NCBI RefSeq assembly: GCF_003477995.1
Contig: NZ_QUEM01000055.1
Coordinates: 1 to 9,240 of the forward strand
Direction: 5' to 3'
From: Bacteroides sp. OF04-15BH
GTDB lineage: Bacteria; Bacteroidota; Bacteroidia; Bacteroidales; Bacteroidaceae
Length of the DNA: 9,240 bases
Shown: piece by piece, positions 7,695 to 9,240 of the stretch
Layout of the letters: each line of letters starts with the position of its first letter
Position numbering within the stretch: the stretch's first letter is position 1
Position numbers and translations under genes: made by a program
The notes under the pieces: generated by a model
The model's input: only the letters and a program-made list of their open reading frames with translations
The model's database searches: none
Told to the model about the DNA's origin: nothing

Positions 7695-7723
7695 CTGTTA
7701 GAATTATTGCCTCCGAATGCTCT
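7694..7723 (+). promoter_or_regulatory. Candidate ECF sigma-dependent promoter of the M48 protease gene
   Basis: ACTGTTAGAA (7694-7703), then 17 bases, then TCT (7721-7723). The same 10-mer with the same gap to TCT occurs upstream of the next gene at 8735. The two elements sit where -35 and -10 boxes would, 34 bases before the ATG at 7757. No TAnnTTTG box is seen in this 62-base gap. The neighbouring ECF sigma factor is the natural candidate to read it. Confidence 0.5.
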
Positions 7724-7741
7724 GTTATTATAGTAGTAACA
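7723..7741 (+). promoter_or_regulatory. Imperfect dyad overlapping the predicted transcription start
   Basis: TGTTATTA (7723-7730) is nearly complementary to TAGTAACA (7734-7741), with one G-T wobble and a three-base centre. It lies just downstream of the candidate -10 element and could be an operator or a weak leader hairpin. There is no counterpart upstream of 8808, which argues against a regulon-wide site. Confidence 0.25.
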
Positions 7742-7756
7742 TAAAACAAACAGATT

Positions 7757-8635
7757 ATGATTAACGCAGCAGATTTTATTCATCCGGAGGATGCAGCCGC
7801 TTTGGAACAGTTGGAGAATATACCGGGATTTCCGGCTTTGGTAAAAAAAGTACTTTCTTTAGGACTGGAACAGTTGCAGTATGGAATCAATATGGCTTCG
7901 GCTATCCGCCTGTCGCCAACCCAGCTTCCTGAGTTATACAACAGGCTCCCTCCCATTTGTGCAAAATTAGGAATTGAGGAACCGGAGTTTTATCTTCAGA
8001 TGGATCCCCAGCCTAATGCCTGGACTTTTGGCGATACGAAAGTATTCATTACCATCACATCCGGACTGGTTGATATGATGAGTGATGAGGAACTGGATGC
8101 CGTGATTGCCCATGAATGTGGACATATCTTATGTCATCATGTTTTGTATCATACTATTGCCCGTTATATTCTCGGCGGTGTGGATTCTTTGGGAATCTTA
8201 GGGGCATTTACTATTCCGATTCAGTATGCAATACTTTATTGGCAGCGTAAAAGTGAACTATCCTGTGACCGTGCTGCCAGTATTGTAACTTCACCCGAAA
8301 CGGTAGCCAGTACGATGGCCCGTTTGTCAGGCGGACCACGGTCTATTACCAGTAAGATCAATCTGGAGGAGTGGGCGCATCAGGCGGATCAGTATGATCA
8401 GATCCGTAATGATGGACTATGGAATAAGGCCTTGCAGATTTATGCTGTGTCGGGATTGAATCATCCGTTCAGTGCAGTTCGTGTTCGGGAAATTCTCAAT
8501 TGGGCTCAAACAGAACAGTACCGGCAGATTAAACAGCATTTTTTGAACTATGTATCTGTTAGACGTTGCCCACATTGCGGTGAACTGGTAGAAGAAGGCT
8601 GGGCTTTTTGCAGAAAATGCGGCACTAAATTATAG
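7757..8635 (+). CDS. M48-family zinc metalloprotease with C-terminal zinc ribbon
   Basis: The 292-residue protein is a gluzincin-type endopeptidase related to HtpX and Oma1-like M48 enzymes. The catalytic motif is HECGH (H119, E120, H123), preceded by SDEELDAVIA. The third zinc ligand is the glutamate of SELSCDRAAS (E167), followed by the conserved aspartate D171. The substrate-strand region NAWTFGDTKVFITITSGLVD (about 87-106) is also typical. Residues 137-162 are hydrophobic and may insert in or lie against the membrane, though no signal peptide is seen. The C-terminus adds a regular zinc ribbon, CPHC (271-274) and CRKC (285-288), a type of domain also found at the end of the preceding RyR protein. 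The catalytic residues are complete, so it should be active. M48 enzymes often degrade damaged or misfolded membrane proteins, which would fit a stress regulon. The actual substrate is unknown. It has its own candidate promoter and is followed by a strong terminator. Confidence 0.92.
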   Translation: MINAADFIHPEDAAALEQLENIPGFPALVKKVLSLGLEQLQYGINMASAIRLSPTQLPELYNRLPPICAKLGIEEPEFYLQMDPQPNAWTFGDTKVFITITSGLVDMMSDEELDAVIAHECGHILCHHVLYHTIARYILGGVDSLGILGAFTIPIQYAILYWQRKSELSCDRAASIVTSPETVASTMARLSGGPRSITSKINLEEWAHQADQYDQIRNDGLWNKALQIYAVSGLNHPFSAVRVREILNWAQTEQYRQIKQHFLNYVSVRRCPHCGELVEEGWAFCRKCGTKL

Positions 8636-8639
8636 TTTG

Positions 8640-8686
8640 TATTCCTCTCGGATAATGATATTTCATTTCCGGGAGGAATATTTTTT
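8640..8686 (+). terminator. Rho-independent terminator after the M48 protease gene
   Basis: TATTCCTCTCGG (8640-8651) pairs with CCGGGAGGAATA (8669-8680) over 12 positions with one G-T wobble and a 17-base loop. It is followed immediately by six T residues (8681-8686). It begins five bases after the stop codon. It should separate the protease transcript from the next gene, consistent with that gene having its own promoter. Confidence 0.92.
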
Positions 8687-8734
8687 ATCGATCAGTTCCA
8701 TAAAAATCCAAGTTTTACTGTTTTTTTTAGAAAT

Positions 8735-8764
8735 ACTGTTAGAAAGTCCGTTTTTATCACGTCT
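8735..8764 (+). promoter_or_regulatory. Candidate ECF sigma-dependent promoter of the 142-residue protein gene
   Basis: ACTGTTAGAA (8735-8744), then 17 bases, then TCT (8762-8764). Motif and spacing are identical to the site upstream of the M48 protease gene. The -10 region here reads CGTCTTTAAG, and CGTC is a common ECF -10 core. It lies after the protease terminator and 44 bases before ATG 8808, as expected for an independent promoter. A partial copy (ACTGTT, 8717-8722) lies 18 bases upstream of the main one. Confidence 0.55.
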
Positions 8765-8807
8765 TTAAGATAAACAACGAAATTAAAAACAATAAAATAT
8801 AAGGATT

Positions 8808-9236
8808 ATGGGACTTTTTAAGACAAGCAAGCGGTTGAATGCAGAACCGTCAACGATTCCGCAAATCAGTAAAGCCATTGAGGCTAAATTCCAGGAAGAA
8901 GGATACGAAGTCACCAGTCAGGAATTAATACAGGGAGGCAGAGAGATTTCCATTACCAAGGGTGGTTTGTTTAAAGCGATTGTAGGACTGAAAACAGCCT
9001 TGAAAATCAAACTGACACCCGTCCGGAACCAGATTGATTTTAATGCAGGCATTGGTATCTGGGGCATGCAGATAATTCCTGCTGCAGTAGGACTGTTTGT
9101 GACCTGGCCAGTGCTTCTTACCCAGATATGGGGATTGGTGCAACAGAGCAAGCTGGATGATCAGGCACTCGAGATTGCCGAGCATGAAATCAGTAAGCAT
9201 GGAGAGTGTAAACTAAACTGTGTCAAGCTACAATAA
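8808..9236 (+). CDS. Small protein of unknown function with one hydrophobic segment
   Basis: I do not recognise the family. The 142-residue protein has three parts. Residues 15-50 are soluble and charged (ISKAIEAKFQEEGYEVTSQE), ending in a GGREISITKGGLFKAIVG stretch that looks like an alpha/beta domain with a glycine-rich turn. Residues 60-80 contain a basic strand (LKTALKIKLTPVRNQ). Residues 81-111 are hydrophobic and glycine-rich (GIGIWGMQIIPAAVGLF, then TWPVLLTQIW) and could form one long helix or a tight hairpin in the membrane. The tail LDDQALEIAEHEISK is a likely amphipathic helix. There is no signal peptide. A weak AAGGA precedes the ATG. The gene lies behind a strong terminator and its own candidate ECF promoter, so it is probably co-regulated with the protease. 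Being a substrate or adaptor of the protease is a guess. The stop is four bases from the window end, so any operon partner is out of view. Confidence 0.85.
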   Translation: MGLFKTSKRLNAEPSTIPQISKAIEAKFQEEGYEVTSQELIQGGREISITKGGLFKAIVGLKTALKIKLTPVRNQIDFNAGIGIWGMQIIPAAVGLFVTWPVLLTQIWGLVQQSKLDDQALEIAEHEISKHGECKLNCVKLQ

Positions 9237-9240
9237 AAGT

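Noticed and set aside
1..9240. tRNA, rRNA, CRISPR array, insertion sequence or prophage genes
   Set aside because: No cloverleaf with a conserved T-loop, no regularly spaced repeats, no transposase or integrase motifs, and almost no space outside the listed genes.

Overview
The window looks like chromosomal DNA of a Bacteroidales bacterium (Bacteroides, Phocaeicola, Parabacteroides or a close relative). This rests on the protein families and their wording, on gene starts that mostly lack a Shine-Dalgarno sequence, and on a TAnnTTTG-type promoter box. It is inferred from reading the sequence, without a database search. All genes lie on the + strand.

Region 1 (1-3621) is the 3' part of a tripartite drug-efflux operon. 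It holds the C-terminal two thirds of an inner-membrane RND pump (AcrB/MexB type), whose frame is interrupted at its left edge by an apparent one-base shift. An ATGA overlap leads into an intact OprM/NodT-type outer-membrane lipoprotein. The periplasmic adaptor is expected just upstream of the window. A rho-independent terminator at 3568-3621 closes the operon.

Region 2 (3622-3810) is AT-rich and non-coding. It probably carries the promoter of the next operon.

Region 3 (3811-9236) is the unusual part. Three tightly packed genes encode: (a) a 743-residue membrane protein with about three N-terminal membrane helices, two Rossmann-like nucleotide-binding segments and a diverged RyR-like domain; (b) an ECF-type sigma factor; (c) a 362-residue multidomain protein that overlaps the sigma gene by 14 bases. 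That protein combines an anti-sigma-like N-terminus, a papain-fold C39-like cysteine peptidase module, a canonical bacterial ryanodine-receptor (RyR) domain and a C-terminal zinc ribbon. Two further genes follow, each with its own upstream region: an M48 metalloprotease with a C-terminal zinc ribbon, and a 142-residue protein of unknown function with one hydrophobic segment.

The regions upstream of these last two genes share an identical 10-mer, ACTGTTAGAA, exactly 17 bases before a TCT. This is the layout expected of promoters read by a dedicated ECF sigma factor, so both genes are good candidates for the regulon of the adjacent sigma gene. My working model is a signalling and proteolysis module. 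A ligand or redox state is sensed by the Rossmann and RyR domains, the sigma factor is released or activated, and a metalloprotease and a membrane protein are induced. The domain calls are well supported. The circuit itself is inference.
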